64,000 bases of DNA from the NCBI GenBank assembly GCA_963693305.1, contig OY855915.1, forward strand, positions 19,591,722 to 19,655,721. The letters run 5' to 3'. Source of the stretch: Meandrina meandrites. Its lineage: Eukaryota > Cnidaria > Anthozoa > Scleractinia > Meandrinidae. The translations under genes and the position numbers were made by a program. Below the pieces are notes generated by a model. The model ran no database searches and was not told where the DNA came from. It saw only the letters and a list, made by a program, of their open reading frames with translations. Within the stretch, counting starts at the first letter, position 1. Each line of letters begins with the position of its first letter. Below are positions 10,054 to 24,700 of the stretch, piece by piece.

Positions 10054-12761
10054 CTAATCTCGCGGAGGAGCAAGATGTAATCTAAAGCGTTCGTCTTCAA
10101 AGATGCTGCTAGAGTTGGTGGAGCGAGAGCCATAGCTGAGATTAATCACATCGCTAGACCTGGATAATTCTGATAAAATGGCCAACTGCAAAAAAACAAA
10201 CAAACAAACATTAAAAGAATACAGTACATACCCGCTTATAAAGGCCTAATGGATTAAAGGGACACAGTCACGAGCATAACTTCAAAAATTCAACAGCCCA
10301 AAGACATCTTTACACCATTGGAACAACAACAACAACAACAATTTTATTGCACCCTTAATTAATTTAAATTACAATACAGACAAGAATAAAAATAGAATAA
10401 AGTGCATGCCTGCCCAAAATAACCATCACTGGCTAATAAGGTTGGGCAGACATCCTTAGTGCTTATTACAAAAGTTTTTAAAGGGGTCAGGTGTACTAAA
10501 GATTTAGTTAACAAATACACAAACACACAAACACACAAACATAATCTAAGTTTACTTAAGAACTTTAGTGAAAAAAGGTGGAGAATAAAGTATATGGACA
10601 GATTAACTAGCAGAAGGAAGGAATTTAAAATTAGACTTATAAGTAAATAGTTCCATTAATAGCTTGAAATAACGTTTGATTTGAACTTTTTCTTAAATTG
10701 TTTAAGTGACAGAAGCTTCACTGGAAACCTATTAACAGTGGTCAAGTTTTCTTAAAATTACTATACCAGTGTACTGAAGCTAAATATAGAGTGATATCAC
10801 TGTGATACCATCGGGAGCTTTCATGATCTCAACTTGAAAAAGTCAGGCCGAATTTTTCAAGTTCTGTCCTTTTGGTTTGGAAAAATTGATGAAAACTAGT
10901 TACGGTCACCCTCTTCTTTAAACAATTTGCTAGATATCCTTCCCTTTACATTCTAGGAGCATTTCCTGCATGATTGAAAGTACTTAGTCGTAATTTTGGT
11001 GTCGTTTCACTAAAAAAGCCAAAAAATGTCCGTAACAGTGTCCCTTTGAGAACCCACAGGCTGCAACTTAGAAATTAGACTCCCATTATGTATGAACACA
11101 TTTAGCCAACTTATTTGTAAGATCAGTCTAATTAAGTTAATTGAAAAAGCAGACACTGTATCTAAAACTCCAGCTTCCACGTACTGTCAGTATAAGATTT
11201 GCAGTTAAGCATTTACTGCAGTTCTACTAATTCAAGTCAGGCTTACAGAGGTCCACTGTAAACTATAAATAAAGGGATTAAAGTTCTATTCTGAACAGTA
11301 GCTCTGAATTAATAGGGACCGAACTTGTAAAAATGAGGTTCTTATAAGCGGGTGTTTACTATCAGGTAATAAAGATATCAATTGTCTGTTCATATTTCTT
11401 ACACGAGAGCACGATTGACCAGCTCCCAATGTGTGTTGCAAGCTCCTTTGTGCGTTGCTTTACCTGTAAAGCTTAACTGAGCATCGCATAGTGTAATCGT
11501 GGAGACCACCTAATCGGTTAAGATTCCGTTTTCTATTTGCCTTATTAAAATTAAAGATAAAAGATGAAGCTTTACGTCGAAACCGTGTAGGGGCATGTAA
11601 GGCATATAGCCCACCAGATAGATAGCACATGCATATGCACTGTAGCTGGAGAGGAACAGATCCTTAACACACATGATGTGTGGCTCGCCCGCTTTGCGCT
11701 TGGTTCAGAAATCAGTTGGAAAAAAATCTCGGTGCGCATTTTACAATACGGAACTCAAACTAGACTAATAAGGGATTAATGAAAATTACTAACATTTTCT
11801 GTAGTTATGGTCAAGGAATTTCTAAGGCCTGGTTTAAACGTCGCATTTTACATGCGCCGAATACAATACTAATTCGAGTCGACTCAAATTAAAAAATTCG
11901 GCATTTGGTTTTAAACGTCGCATTTAATATAAAAACCAAAAATTATCCGTCGTGGTTCAGGTTCTCCACAATACGCAAAATTTGGTCATTTCACGTTGTT
12001 GTTCCGCAAAGAACGGCTATGAACGGCAATGAAACTGGAACAGCTAATTGTTTTAAACGTCGCATTTTACATGTACTTAACAATTTGATTCGGCGGCGCA
12101 TGTAAAATGCGACGTTTAAACCAGGCCTAAGATTCTATTAAAGTTATCCTAGGTTAACAAAAAAAACACAATAACAAAACGACGCCGACAAAAACGCGGC
12201 ATAACAAAGAGGCAATGAACGGAACGGAAAGACTTCGTTCCTGAATATTTACCCGTGAAACGCCCTTGCTTTGTCCCTTTAGTCTGGCAACTGCTTCATA
12301 CTGTTGCTGTGTGAGAGAAGGAATTGATCTCTCAGTCTGTAAAAGAAATCGATAATGGGACAGTTATTAGCAGAGGTTTTGGGGCTCCTCAGTCAATCTT
12401 TCCCAGCCCAAGTGCAAGCGATCGTGTGCAATCTTTACTCTACAAAAGCTACTTATAGCTAAATCGTATATTTTTCTAACGTTTCCACAACAAGGTTCCT
12501 TTTTTCGACTTTTCTTTAAGATTAAGATTTTTGGAATATTTCGAACCAACGAGAAAATATCATTGGAATTTTCTTCAAGTTAATAACTAAGTACACGTAG
12601 ATAAGCACAAAGGTCTACTGTTTCAACCCAAAGTACACTTGTGGAGTGGTGTATTTCATAACCGGGCATGCAAACGTAACCATATGGTAACTGTAGACTT
12701 AGGCACTCACTTTTGAAAGATCGTCTTTGTTCGATGCTCCAGAGCTTTCAGCCTTTGCTTT
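10054..12761 (-). CDS. VPS8: VPS8 last three coding exons
   Basis: Exons 12711-12761, 12253-12336 and 10054-10185 encode the C-terminal tail. The middle one reads [14 protein letters not shown] and the last begins [11 protein letters not shown] and ends RLHLAPPRD before TAG at 10054-10056. Both match the order seen at the end of vertebrate VPS8 (a PQQ-containing helix, then LALLTELS and an aliphatic-PP tail). The introns contain a PIF/Harbinger-like MITE (11826-12127) and a LINE tail (10316-10460). Confidence 0.9.
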
Positions 12762-15700
12762 CTAAGAGTTGGTAAAAACATTAAGTTAGATTAGGACTTC
12801 CTTAACATGCCTAATGTAATTACCATTAGGACAGGGCGTTTTCTTTTCCAAAACAGTATTGAAAGTCACCTTCATTTCATTTTCTTTCTTTCACTTTCAC
12901 TTCGTCCCGGAGCGTAAAGGGGGGAGGGGGAGGGGGGGGGGGGGGTGACACTTAACTACCAACTTGTTGCTAAGGAAGGTTTCCAACTGTCACATTTTGG
13001 AGACTAGACCACAAAAGGATACGCTTTTTGCACAGGTTTGTTCCATAGAAGGTTGCCTCAAGAGTTTCAAGTGACAGCCATATTTAACAAGACACGTAAC
13101 CAGAACAGATAAACGTCTAAAACTCAAACGGCGTATAGGTTTGAAAATTAAAATCAGGGCCAATAGATAAAAGACGTCCACGTGCTTAATTTCATTTTTA
13201 TCAAAATTCTCATTATTATAAAAGTTATGGTGTAATAAACAATCGAATTTACAGGCTTTCCGCACTAGCATTTCCTTTTTTGTGTAAATGGTAATTGCAT
13301 ACGTAAGATTATAAAAAACGGCTACATTTTCTCTGATTCATAAAAGAAATCTGAACTCTAATTCAATTCTTTTGTTTTATCTCCCCCGAGCCTCGGAGCC
13401 AAGTTAGAATTTTAATATATCGGAATTGGCCTATTCATTGATATGTAGTAACGAGAAAAGAAACATTAATCATACCTGTGTCGATCCAGACGATGATTTT
13501 TGCGATTTTCCAAGCGCTCTTTTACCTTTCCAAGAGGAAAGACGCGAGAGACCAGTTTTGTTACAAAGAAAACAGATCCAGTTTCCCTCCGTTCCAGTAG
13601 TCCCAGCCATACATTCCGAATGGTAAACATGACCACATCTGGACAAATACAAACAAAAAGGGTGCCCTTTAAGTTAGCGTGTGTGCTTCTAATACCCCAT
13701 TAGCTGTTGTTTAGTTAAACAGGGTTTAAAGTTGTTTTCTTCGTGGAAGTTGCTGACTGATTTTTATCGACTTCAAATTTAGCAAAATGAAAGCAAAACT
13801 TAGAGCATACTTGAACACTATGTAAAATTTAGTCTGTCAGTTGTCTGTCGCTGATTTTCATTCTCTTAAACCTGGTTAACTAAACATGTTTTGTTGGTGT
13901 GAATCAGGTATAAGTCGAGCGGTCCGCGTTCAAGCGCAGGCCGAAGTCATTGTTTTATTATTTAAACGACACTAGATTTTTTTCGTCAAAACAGATTAGC
14001 CCTATTTGGGCCTAATTTTATCAAATATTTCCTACCTAAACAGCAGAAATGACATTGACCATTATGGAGGGCTTATGTATATATACTTATAATACATCAA
14101 ATATTTTTCGCGCGTGCGACTGGTCCGCTAAACACGTCACATGATGCAGCCAAAACTGGGGAATATCAGACGTTATTATATGGCCGTGTCTCACAAGGAC
14201 TAGGAACTACCAAATTCGCGAATTTGATTGGCTAAAATCGATATTGACCGCGGTCTGGATTTTCCCTTCACCGCAGTAAAACGTAAAAAGCAAGAAAACT
14301 ACTGCAAAGACAAGGTTTTCATTTTCAGTGTTCAAAGTTTGATACTTAAGAAGTATTCTCCTAGTTTACTAAATGTTTTGGAACTTTACTAAAAACGTTC
14401 CAACTGTTTGAAAACGGCAAAATGCCGACTGTCGGTGCCATTATCAAAGCAATTTTGTTCGGGTGCGGAGCATTTTAAAAGTAAAGAATCTCCTTTGAGA
14501 GAACTGAAAATATATTTACACTCAGCAGCTATTTAACATATCCATACTGATGCTTCCACATTAACATGAATGATTTCTCTCGAAATAAGAAAACAAAAAC
14601 AGCCTCAGACATTTGACCGCGGTGAAAGATTTTCCCATCTAGACCGGTTGCACTTATGTTGAGAAGTTTACAAACAAAAATGCAAAAACGTTGACTTGTT
14701 TCTGCTAAAAAGTAATTAATGGAAGAACCAAAAGCTTGACGCGAAAGAAGTTAACAAGAACGAGCAAACTTTGGCAAATTTTTCGTTCAGTTCACAGGCA
14801 CGAAAATAATCAAAACACCAGCTAGAAACGAATTTGTGAGGTAATTGCAAGGTCAGAAGTTAAAAGCACTTAACACGATTAAAAACGAGTAAAATACCGG
14901 TAAGAATATTTTATCAGTCGATTAAAGATGCTAGAGAAGTTGAAAACATACCTGTCAATGATATCGACCTTCTCTTGTTCTAATTTTTCCGTGATCGCCG
15001 TTCACTAGCAAAATGTCAGCGAGTACGGCGAACCGAAGCGAATTTTTAACCTGAAAAGTTTTCTAGTTTGGCCATATAATAAACATCTTATTAACCGAGC
15101 TTAGTCGGTCTGTATGGGAGAATCTTGACCTCGGTCAAGATTCTCCCATACAGACATCGAGGGTCCAAAATAGGTTTGGCGGGTTGCGGGATGGAGCTTA
15201 AAATCAAGGCGGGATGCGGGAAATGAAAAATTTTAGTGGTGGGATACGGGATGAAATTGCTTCGGCGGGACCGGGATGTATTACTTTTTGTAGGCGGGAT
15301 GTGGGATGTTGTGAAATTTAAGGCGGGATGAAGTAATATATAGATTTACGCAGGCCCAAAAGCGGAGCTCCCATTTATCATTACCAAATAAGTAGCCACA
15401 CTATTTCTAAGCTTATACAGTGGTACAAAATCAATTAGTTTTTAATCGCTCATGGTTAAACTTTTGAGTATCAAACACGTCAAAAACTGCAAATAAACCC
15501 AACCTCGGTTAACACGATCTTTGTTGATAGATAAACTGTTTTTCGGTGACTACTGTGTTTCTACCAAAATAAATAGCTTTAATTTCTCGACCAATTAAAA
15601 AACAACGTGACTAACTTAGTTTTACAGAGCAGGAGTTTTTCAGGCACTCTAATGCGTAGTTAAAACGGTTTTAATTTCTCTACCAATTAAAAACAACTTG

Positions 15701-18700
15701 AGCAGGAGTTTCTCGCGCATTTTGGAAAAGCAAATAAAACGAGTTTAATTCGTTGACAGAATCAAAAGCGACGTGACTAACTTAGTACACATGTCAAGTT
15801 CATGTGACCAACCTAGCTACATGTACACAAATTAAAAACAAAGGTGATTCTGAAGTAAGTACACAGAGCAGGAGTTTCTCGTGCATTTCTGAAGAGCAGA
15901 TAAAACTAGTTCAATTTGTCGAAAGATTAAAAAGCGATGTGACTAACTTAAGTACACATGTCAAGAACACGTCACCAAACTAAGTACACAAGAGCAGGAA
16001 TTTTTCGGGCATCAACAAATTTGATATTTTCATTTTTAAAATAAACTGTTCTCCCCAAACAAATCATTTATACTTCGAGGGTTGTGTAATGCAACGGATA
16101 CCTGTGCTGGCGTTTATCTTCTGCGGTTTTTCAAAGGTGGCGTGTTTGCATCTCGCTCGGCTGGAATGACATCTGAGCTAATTTGTTTTGTATGCTTATA
16201 CTTTGCTAATCACAATGTAGTATGTTAGTTGGTTGCCAGATATAGCAGCTATATGCCCGTTCTTACTAGGATAATTACGATATATATTTATAATGCAAAG
16301 CCTCCCTAACGCTCTTTTCATACGCGTGAATATAATATGGCAACTGTATGTATTTTCCCTTGGCCACAGCCATAGCCGTAGCTCAATAACACGATTTAAA
16401 TTATGAAGCAACTTGGAGCCCTTCACATAGTTGGTTTAGCCTAAGCTTAGGGGAGTAATTTGGATTTCAATTGGTCTAGCCTAAGCTTAGGGGAGTAATT
16501 TGGATTTCAATTGCTACTAAGCTAATCACTGCGAATGATCTGTCTAGCACTTCCCTTTTGCATATAACGGTCAGAGGAAACTTATACTTATGGGCTTCAT
16601 GGGAAAAAGTCTTCGATGAATTGAAACGTTAGCAGGCGGGATCGGGATGAAAACTCTCAGTTAGGTGGGATGGCGGGATATGGGCCAAATAGGGTGGCGG
16701 GATGAGGTCCCGATTGCAAAAGCCTATTTTGGACCCTCGACATCCCGCTCGGTTAATAAGAGCTAAATATTCCCCAAGTGATATTCCCCAGTTTTTGAAC
16801 TTTGCGATTTACGTTCACACTTTTAAATTCGATTTCGAGTAAATTGTTAAAATTAATAGAACCAAACATTTTGAATATACATTCACAGCAAATAGTAACA
16901 TGCAAGACAACAGATCAACCACGGCGTAATTATTAACAAATCGTCTACTTGAGAAGCTGTATAATATTTTCAGTTTAAGGTTATTTTTCATAGGTTCCAT
17001 TTTGCCGTGCTTCTGTTCAGTTTTTGATCACAGATGACGTCAAAATGTGGTGCGAGCTGCTAGGCGAGTGGGTCACTAATGTTCTTACCACATTTTGACG
17101 TCTTCTGTGATCTAAAACTGAACAGACCCACGGCAAAATGGAATCTATTTGTTTTATACAATAACACAAGACTTCAGCATACTTCAGTATCGTTATTAAA
17201 AGCAATGCCCCTACGGGCGAGGAAAAGTCGTTTTCACTTCAGTTTTCCGTAATCACGAAGCACTGTTTAACCGATTTATACGTAGAATGAAGGCAAATTA
17301 AAACGTCAACGAAAAAAACTAACCTTAATTCCATTTGAAAAGTTGTTGAACTCTGTAAGCTTTGAGTTAAGCGTTAATCGCCATTCATGGCTTTTCAGTA
17401 CGGTCGTCAAACTATTCGAGCATCGGACAAACAACAAAAAACAGCATTCGATAGGCTAATTTTTCGAATCAGTCACAGTCTACTTCAAGTATATTTTGCC
17501 CCGTACGATGTCGCAAAAGGTAAACAATTGTGGCAGATTGTTCCTCATTCCAGTAATTGACAGCTGAATTGAGCTGAACTTTGTTTTGACCGCAAGTTTT
17601 GAAAGACTTTGCCGAGAATTGGTACTGACTTGGACTATGAACTCTGATCACGCGCGCGAGTCACACCACGCAGTGACGTCATCTGTGTGTCTGTTCTCTG
17701 ATAGATGACAGGTATCAACCAATCGCAACGCACGCAGTAAATCGTTTAGCCAACTCGGCCTACGGCCTCTTCGGCTAAGAATCGTGCGATATTCCTCACA
17801 ATTTCGCAGGATACAAATCCTTCAGCTATACAACAGACATCTCTGCTTTTTTTTTTTGCTTCGTCTCTTTTTTTTTCGACAAGACAATAATATGTTTCCA
17901 GGGAACATCAGGTAACATTGAGCTTCATTTCATAAATTACTTCCGATTACAACAAGAATTAACAATAGAAATTTAATTATCATAATAAATTCAATAATTA
18001 AATCTTTGTTCCGCTTGTCCTGGCAAGCAGAGAGAATCTAACTTGAAACTAAAGTTTGCGTGACAAGCTTTGCCATTGTTACCATGGCATTTTTATCTGT
18101 GCTAGACGTAAACAGGCGTTTCTGCTTATTTCATTGGAAGCCATAGGTGCTTATTTCACTCGAAGCCATTGCTGGGAGACTTACGGGGCTGTTCGATCGA
18201 GATTTTGGTGACTGGAGGTTGGTATCTCACTGAAGAAGACACACAAGACTGCGCGATGCATGAGGGAGGAAAAGTAGGAAGTGAATTGTCAGAAGATGGC
18301 ATGCGTGCTTTGCGGCGCAAAAGGTGAGACTTTATCTTAAATACATAGGTACTTCAGGAAGTGCAACAGTTGAAGCACTAAATCTTTGTTAACAAACTGG
18401 TAATAGAGAGATTAAGCATGGCGTTTATTTTCCCGCGAACGGCAAAAATTCCACTTCTGCCGTCTGCCATTTTGCATTTGTACGCGGAAATGAGGTCTGT
18501 GTTTGTCGCGAATTCGTGATTTTTTTCCCTATTTTTCTGAGGGATTTATTTTAGAATTCGATAAAAAGGGAACAAAATGAAAGGCAAGCTCCAGTTTGCC
18601 GTTTGCCGTATAACGTCATGCTTAATCTCTCTAAAGTCTCTTTCTTGAACATATTTTCTTCTTGCATTCGTTTCGATCAGGGTAAGGTATCCGCGTAAAA

Positions 18701-21700
18701 GATAATCGGCTTAAATGCCTTCAAACACTGCTAATGAATGTTTCCAACTAACAGAGAAGTGGTCTCTATGCCGGATGCATGTGCAACTGAGAATTACACC
18801 GTTCAAAAACAAAGTAAACAGTATAGACTGCGATGAGCCTCTTTATTTTTCTCAATAGTCAAACAGCCGAGCTCGACAGAGTAGCCGCCATCTTATTTCT
18901 TAACAACACGAGAAGACAAAAATAGACGGACGCTTCACGGTCGAGCTTGTGAATACGAATAATCACGTGGGGACGATGAATCGCCACATACCTTCGTTGC
19001 ACCATAAAGAAAAGAAACAGTATAGAAACGCAAAGAAATAGAAACACATTCTCGAGCTTCTAGACGGAAACCTAAGGTGATTATTGAGTCATGGTTGTTG
19101 CTGCAATAATATCCTGCCTTTTGTTCAATGCCAGATTATATCTGCATTTCGCGCGGTGCGGGCGCGAGACACTACTAGGAGCAAAGCTCAACTCAGGAGA
19201 AATGCGTATTTTATAGCCTTTGTTGCCAGCAGTCTTTAATACAGATACAGACCGATTGATATTGCCAGGTCCAGTAAATCTTGTGAAGGACTGAAACACC
19301 CGTTGATTCACGACGTATTTGTAACGTCAATAACCGTAGGTTGAACGGAAGTTTTTCTCCTCAGTGATGCATGACAATTAAAATAAATATTTATCTTTCG
19401 AAAAATATAAAATGAAAAAAAGAAATAACTAAAAAAAAGAAATGGATTAAAGTGTCATTTTGTGCAGGTCACAAACACAAAAACAGCTTCGCCACTGATT
19501 GCAATTTGGAGACATTTAGCCGAGGAGAACATAAGATTTTGTAAGGTAATTTACCTAATATAACTTGGCAAATTTTATAGATAGACAACATCCGCAATTG
19601 TACGGCTTCTCGATCTCATCTTGATCTCAGTCTCGTCGCTAAAATAGTTCGTGACTTTCTTGCGACAAGTTACTGACATTATCTGTGATTATTATCGCCA
19701 ATAATAATGACAGTTTGCATGGGAAGAATTTGTCCTCTAATTAAATGTGAACTGTTCTATTTCTGTCCTTGAACTGTCAGTAGAGGTCATTGACGTCGTA
19801 TATCAAACACGAGAAGGATTCATCAAATTTGTAAACACGCAACGAGAAGACAGTTGAAAATATAACACACAGCGACGTATTTTTGACGACCTTCGAGGTC
19901 CTGACAACCATATTCCGAGAAATCACTATCCTTGTTAGTGACCTGGAAACAATGAAACTGTCCATCATACAAGAAATTTCACATTTGGAGACTTTTCGTA
20001 CGTTTTAAGTTGTTCACCAAAATCGAACCAAAAACAATATAATCCCGAGAGATAAATTAAACCGTGAGTGCGATGAGTGTTGTTTTGAAAATACCAATTC
20101 GATCTTAAGAGAGAACCTGCAATCAATGAGAAAAGACATCAATAAAAAATAGCAGAAAACCAAAATAAGACGCGATAAAACAAGTGGACAGCAAGCCCAG
20201 CTGGAGCCCAATATATGCAAGGGACACGAATGTTCGTTAGAAATTTTAAGGTGACCGATGACGGCGTATTTTAAAGAATTCACTAAAAAAGTAATAATAA
20301 TATAAAATCAACTATAAACGATAAGATAATAATAATAATAATAACTTTACTGAGTCAAAAGATAAAAATACATATCTTATGTTACAGGCAATAAAAAAAT
20401 TAAAAACGATTTGCAATATTAAAAAGTTCTAAAAGCATATAAAATGTACTACTTAATAAGTTAAAAGTCTCTGACCTTGTTATTCTAAAGCTAAGTTATA
20501 TCTAAAAATTAAACGATTAACAAATGTACTTTTAAAACGCTCACTTTTGATACTTGGTCGGACGCCTGACCTCGTCCGTAAATTATAGCAGCAGGCCTTT
20601 ACACGCGGAATAAAAAGCAACAGGGGGTGATTGGCGGCCTGAGACACCCTTTTAAAGATGCTGTGATCCTGCTTCTGTAAAATTGATCGTATGTTATACT
20701 TCCTTGTAATAAAATTCCTTTTCCAGCAACGATCTAAGAAACATTGTACTGGAGTACAATGACCCACTAGGATTCTGGGTAGACAACATTGGTGAGCTTA
20801 AAAGTAATAACGGTATTCCATTTATTGATAATCAAGATATTTTCTTTCTTTGAGAGCGTTAACAGCATGATTTATGCAACCTGTCTCATTATAATGTGTA
20901 TTCTGTCACAGATGACGATCAATTTTTTCTGATTTCCAAGTGAACTTTGTGTCGCACTGTTCATGGTTTATGCTTTCCACGGGTCAACGTTTCTTCAATC
21001 AGGTGTATACTGGTTTCCTGTCCTAAACACACAAGTAAGATCAAACCCGTAATTTACACCCGCGGGACAATCCCGCGGGATAACTATTGTAGTATTCAAT
21101 ATTCGATACATGTCCGGCATACAAAGTTTAACTTTTCAGTGTGTACTAATAAATAATAATAAAAAACAAACACAACCAAAATATATTATTAGAAAGCGTA
21201 ATGGTCATAATAGCAGTTACTAAGAAATTTAAACTTCTTGCGACTTGTAACCATATCAACAAAAGATGATCACTCTGTATTTAAACAAATGCTGTTCACA
21301 CCGATTCATTCCTCGAGTAGTCCAGTACCTCTTGTGAACCTCTAATTTCAGAGGCATTCTAAAACAATATTGCTCATTGTCTTCAGGGATAGGGGCATTG
21401 TTTGTGCTCTTTGTCCTATTGTTCTTATGGCCAATCATGTGAGATGTTCAATGAGGTGCTGGTCGACTCATTCATTCCCATCCCTTATCTCGTTAGGTTA
21501 CAACTCATCATATGTGTCGTTGTCATTGTAATTTTGCTGGCTGCGGTCATTGCGCTGACAATTCTCTTAGTACTAGAGAAAGATTCTACACAAGACAAGC
21601 CAACTACTATACCCACAGCCCTACCCACTACCCTACCCACATGTCCATGCGGTGTACAACCTTTACCGACCGGGCCCCCGGGGGCGGACGGCCCCTATCG

Positions 21701-24700
21701 GCACGCTGTGGTTGCATCAGATGCCGGCCCCTGCTCAGAGATAGGCCGAGACATTCTAAAGAAAAATGGAACCGCCATGGATTCCGCGATCGCATCGTTG
21801 TTTTGCATCGGGATTTACAACATGCATTCCGCTGGGATAGGTGGTGGTGGTTTTATGGTTGTGTACAACAAGAGTACAAAGTTCGTGGAGGTGATTGACT
21901 TTCGCGAAGAAGCGCCAGGAAAAGCCAATAGACAGATGTACGTTGGTGGAGCGATGAGCTCTAGAGTAGGTAAGATATGTCTGCATACGAGCCTAGTGGC
22001 CCATCAGGCCGGAGCTTATCACAGTTTCCGTAGCATGAAGCGACTAGGAGTATTGCTACTTTCCCATGGATGGGATGCTAGTCCACCGCAGGGTTAACCA
22101 TGGCATTAAATTGGCCAGTACTTATTTATTTACCTGGGTGAAGAGAAACACTTTGGGAGTAACACAACGCAGTGACCCCAACCAGGGCTCGAACCCGGAC
22201 CGTTCGATCTGGAGACCAGCGCGATAACCATTAGGCCACCGCGCTTCTCATAGCGCCTGTAGAGTAGGTAAGCTAAAGCTTAAACTCGGAATTTCAGTCG
22301 GAAAACAAGTGCCGCTTTGGCAATCCTCGTTGACGTACCGGACGAGTCTTTGATTGTCATTGCCTTATAACAAATAGTACCAGCTTTCGAAAAGTTGTAT
22401 AGAAATTAATGACACAATGTTACTGGATGATTGCGTTTTCCACGCTTTGAACAAGTGGAGTGGCTCAGGGAGCGGTTTTCTTGTTTTGCTTGTTCTCGTT
22501 TGTTGTTGTTTTTATTTTTATTTTTATTTGATATTTTTGCACATGTACAGGTCCCACCGCCACTGGTGTGCCTGGAGAGGTGAAAGGATTTTACGAAGCC
22601 TGGAAGAAGTACGGCAAACTGGCCTGGAAAGAGCTGTTACAGCCTTCCATTGACATGGCGAGAAACGGATTTCCGTTCGGTTACTCTGCTCACTATGCTG
22701 CGACACGAACAAGTGTGCAACCACTTCTCAAAAATAATTCTGGATTGAGGTAACGTAGATAACCATATCCATTTTCCAGTAGGTCACTACCTCTCTGGAA
22801 CCTCTATTTTCATTCGCCCGCTGTAAACACTACCTCTATTGTTATTCAAGGCTAGGGGCATTGTTATGACCTGTTATCTATTGTTTTATGAACCAATGAA
22901 GTAACTCGTTCCGAGAGGTAGTGGGCGACCCCCATTTTGCGGAAAAGTGGTATAATCAGCGGAATCCTCGTGTGACCTCTAGAAAATTTCTGTGAGGTGT
23001 TGACGCTTCTCACTTCATCTGTGACTCTTCAAGGAATATCTACCCCCAAAAAAGTTATTTTTTCAGATTTTGTTTTGGTAGAAATTAAGGTAAAATGATA
23101 TTCTATATTCCTGGTCCACAACATGTGCCAGCAGCAGTTTATTCAGTGAAATCTTCAAAATATACAGGCATTTGTTTATCCTAAATACAGTTTCATTGAT
23201 GCGGGTTCAACAGCCGGTGTTAAATTATTTTACCACGTGCACCTGGTCTGTTGTGCGGATCGACACAACTTGAGGTATCTAAGCTTGGTGTTGACGGATT
23301 CAATCGGCTACGTTCAAACTATTGTAGTAAAGTGCAAGCAAGCAAGCAATAAAAATTTAGCTTTCCTTCTTACAGGCTTTAAGCTCATATCCTGCAAGTA
23401 GAAAAGTAGCGCAAAATAGATGGATTAAGTAACGTTTTACATACATTATCTTGTGTGCATTTGAAATAAAAAGTCCATAGTCAGTAACTGGATACCAAAA
23501 TATCCCCAATCCGTATTTCTCTCAAGGATAAACCTGTTCGGTGCTGTTATTTTTTTTTTTTCACTCCGATTCCTCACTTAAACTTTTACACCATTGTATA
23601 GAATATAACTTATTGGTCCTCCCTTAACTTCTGCTTTCGATTTGAAGGGAACTTCTCTTTAACAAGGACGGCGAATTGAAGAAACAAGGAGAAACCCTTT
23701 GCATGCCGAAGCTTGCCAGAACCTTGGAACGAATCCGTGACAACCCTGACGATTTTTATGACGGAGAATTAGCCAAAGATATTGTACAAGACATCAAGGA
23801 CGGTGGCGGCATTATTACCTTGGACGACTTGAGGAACTACAAAGTCAAATTCAAAACACCAATAAGTGGGACCTTAGGGAGCCTCTCTTATTACTCCACC
23901 CCTCCCCCTGGGAGTGGGGCTGTCCTGAGCTTAATTCTCAACATTTTAAAAGGTACGTCACAGCTTTTCCGCGCGCTCATCGAGCTAAAATAAATCGAGA
24001 AATCCACGAGTTCAATACGTCTGCCAGAATTATAAACGAAAACAGTAATTTCATGACATTATAGAACGAAAACAAGCTTAGCACCAAAACGAGGCTACGC
24101 CTCGTGGAGTCTGAGAAAATGCCTCCCACATGGGAGGAAAGGAGTTGAACAACTGTTATATAAAGCTATTCCCATCATCAGCGAAGCGGAGCTCCCTCGT
24201 GCGGGTGGACCGGTGAGGGTGGGACTCTACAGAGACTCCGCACCCAGTAACTCTACCCCATGAAGGGGGTAGGGGGAGCAGAGACGAAGTATTTTTCATC
24301 TTTTTCGCTGTTATATAATCATGTTAAAAAGCGCGTTTTAACTTGTATCCACATTAAAGGAATTTCTCTGGCACTGTAAATTGGATGTAAACGTCAAAAA
24401 GCTATGTAATTGCCTGCCTTCAAGGTGGGGGTAAACGTGAATTTGAGTGAAATGTTAAGAGGTTTAAAGAAGGGATAGAAGAAAGAAAATTATTTTTGGA
24501 ACACCATCAGACAGTTGACCCAAACGCAAGAGCACCCCAGGGTGTCCATCTACTAATTTTTAACTTCAAATTCTAATTTTAATATTTCTTATTTCTCCAA
24601 ATTTTACTAATTCTTTGAGAAAAAATTCTCTCTTCCCAAACATCACCAAAATTCACCAAAGTTCGTTCGTTCGTTCGTTCGTTAAAATGCTGCCAATAAG

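Larger units (their letters stand above)
14151..16797. mobile_element. Nested inverted-repeat transposon complex, outer ends
   Basis: The left end CAAAACTGGGGAATATCA (from 14151) recurs inverted at the right end near 16779-16797 with one extra A. The adjacent block TTATTATATGGCC (about 14172) recurs inverted as GGCCATATAATAA at 15070. The right arm of this element appears to be split by the inner element at about 15087-16760. Long non-coding interior; superfamily unknown. Confidence 0.55.

Noticed and set aside
24661..24683. TTCG tetranucleotide run as a CRISPR-like or regulatory array
   Set aside because: It is a short simple repeat, and CRISPR arrays are not expected in a nuclear eukaryotic genome.
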